The notes under the pieces were generated by a model. The model did no database searches, was not told the origin of the DNA, and saw nothing but the letters and a program-made list of their open reading frames with translations. A stretch of 6,058 bases of DNA from an uncultured Blautia sp. (GTDB lineage: Bacteria > Bacillota > Clostridia > Lachnospirales > Lachnospiraceae): positions 1-6,058 of the forward strand of contig CAMBYR010000139.1 of assembly GCA_945872375.1 (NCBI GenBank), in the 5' to 3' direction. The position numbers and the translations under genes were made by a program. Positions 5,489-6,058 of the stretch are shown here, piece after piece. Each line of letters starts with the position of its first letter. Position 1 is the stretch's first letter.

Positions 5489-6058
5489 GTCGTGGAAATA
5501 CAAAAATAAATGAGCCCTTTTTGCGGATCGTAAAGCGCGACGGTGCCACTATGAAAAACAAGATTCTGGCAAGAGCTGCTGCAATTTTGCTGGCGCTTGT
5601 GGTGGATGCCATCTTTATCTTTGCCGTTACAGGTTTGAATCCTCTTGCCGTTTACGGTGTTATGTTCAACGGAACCTTTATGACTCCCATTCGTTTTTCC
5701 TGGGCGCTTCGTGACCTGGTAACGCTTCTTTGTATCGGCATTGCCCTTGCACCGGCATTCAAGATGCGTTTCTGGAATATCGGTGCGGAAGGTCAGGTAC
5801 TTATGGGCGGGCTTGCTACTGCACTGGTCATGGTAAAATTCGGACAGAGCATGCCGGCACCCCTGTTGTTTCTGACCATGTTCCTGACAAGTGTGATTGC
5901 CGGCGGTGTATGGGGATTGATTCCCGCATTTTTCAAGGCACACTGGAATACCAATGAAACGCTGTTTACGCTGATGATGAATTATGTGGCTACCAGTATT
6001 GTGGCATGTATGACAAATATTATGCGTGGAAAGGCTTCCAGCCTTGGAAAACTGAATA
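5485..6058 (+). CDS. BMP-type ABC importer permease, first subunit, cut by the window edge
   Basis: Integral membrane permease of the same importer (NupP/YufP- and RbsC-like, BPD_transp_2 type). The frame is open for 191 codons to the right edge with no stop, so the C-terminal half is missing. A short polar N terminus (1-27) with EPFLRIVKRDG (10-20) precedes hydrophobic segments near 28-50, 76-92, 105-118, 124-150 and 160-180. The family motif FWNIGAEGQ (96-104) is clear, as is TNETLFTLMMNY (156-167). The ATG overlaps the ATPase stop as ATGA, which indicates translational coupling. AAAAGGA (5478-5484) abuts the ATG and is too close to serve it well; AAGGG (5468-5472) is 12 bases away. An in-frame ATG at 5551 is an alternative but has no ribosome binding site and would drop the EPFLRIVKRD segment. 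A second permease gene is expected downstream. Confidence 0.93.
   Translation, partial: MSRGNTKINEPFLRIVKRDGATMKNKILARAAAILLALVVDAIFIFAVTGLNPLAVYGVMFNGTFMTPIRFSWALRDLVTLLCIGIALAPAFKMRFWNIGAEGQVLMGGLATALVMVKFGQSMPAPLLFLTMFLTSVIAGGVWGLIPAFFKAHWNTNETLFTLMMNYVATSIVACMTNIMRGKASSLGKLN

Noticed and set aside
5730..5957. A 75-codon + strand open frame inside the permease region
   Set aside because: It is in another frame of the permease, which is open from 5485 to the window edge with clear family motifs and membrane segments.

Overview
The window looks like chromosomal DNA from a Gram-positive anaerobe of the class Clostridia, most likely a Lachnospiraceae-type gut bacterium. The reasons are the strong AGGAGG ribosome binding sites, the moderate GC content, the adjacent dxr-rseP pair, and the style of the BMP-family (basic membrane protein / nucleoside-type) ABC importer. 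This placement is inference from gene content and protein style; no search was run. All five genes lie on the + strand, packed with little spare DNA, and no gap exceeds about 140 bases. I see no RNA gene, mobile element, CRISPR array or phage gene.

Region 1 (about 6-2442) is a housekeeping pair. dxr encodes DXP reductoisomerase, the committed step of the MEP isoprenoid pathway. One base after its stop comes rseP, an intramembrane site-2 metalloprotease with two PDZ-like segments, which starts at TTG. The two are clearly co-transcribed. In many Clostridia this pair is followed by ispG and polC; here an importer follows instead.

Region 2 (about 2459-6058) is a BMP-type ABC importer. A near-consensus sigma-A promoter (TTGACA-17-TAAAAT) begins 16 bases after the rseP stop and drives a secreted solute-binding protein of 428 residues. 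After a 137-base spacer with a strong stem-loop and an extended -10 promoter comes a double-domain ATPase of 512 residues. Its stop overlaps the start of a permease gene (ATGA) that runs off the right edge. A second permease would be expected just beyond the window. The likely substrate class is purine or other nucleosides, by family only.

How they work together: the binding protein captures the solute outside the cell, the permease pair forms the channel, and the ATPase powers uptake. The spacer stem-loop plus second promoter gives a plausible way to make much more binding protein than ATPase and permease. The isoprenoid/protease pair and the importer have no visible functional link beyond adjacency.

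I did not find a clearly new biological system. The most notable points are an apparently unanchored binding protein in a presumed Gram-positive host, a diverged second nucleotide-binding domain in the ATPase, the break in the usual dxr-rseP-ispG order, and the stem-loop/promoter arrangement between binding protein and ATPase.
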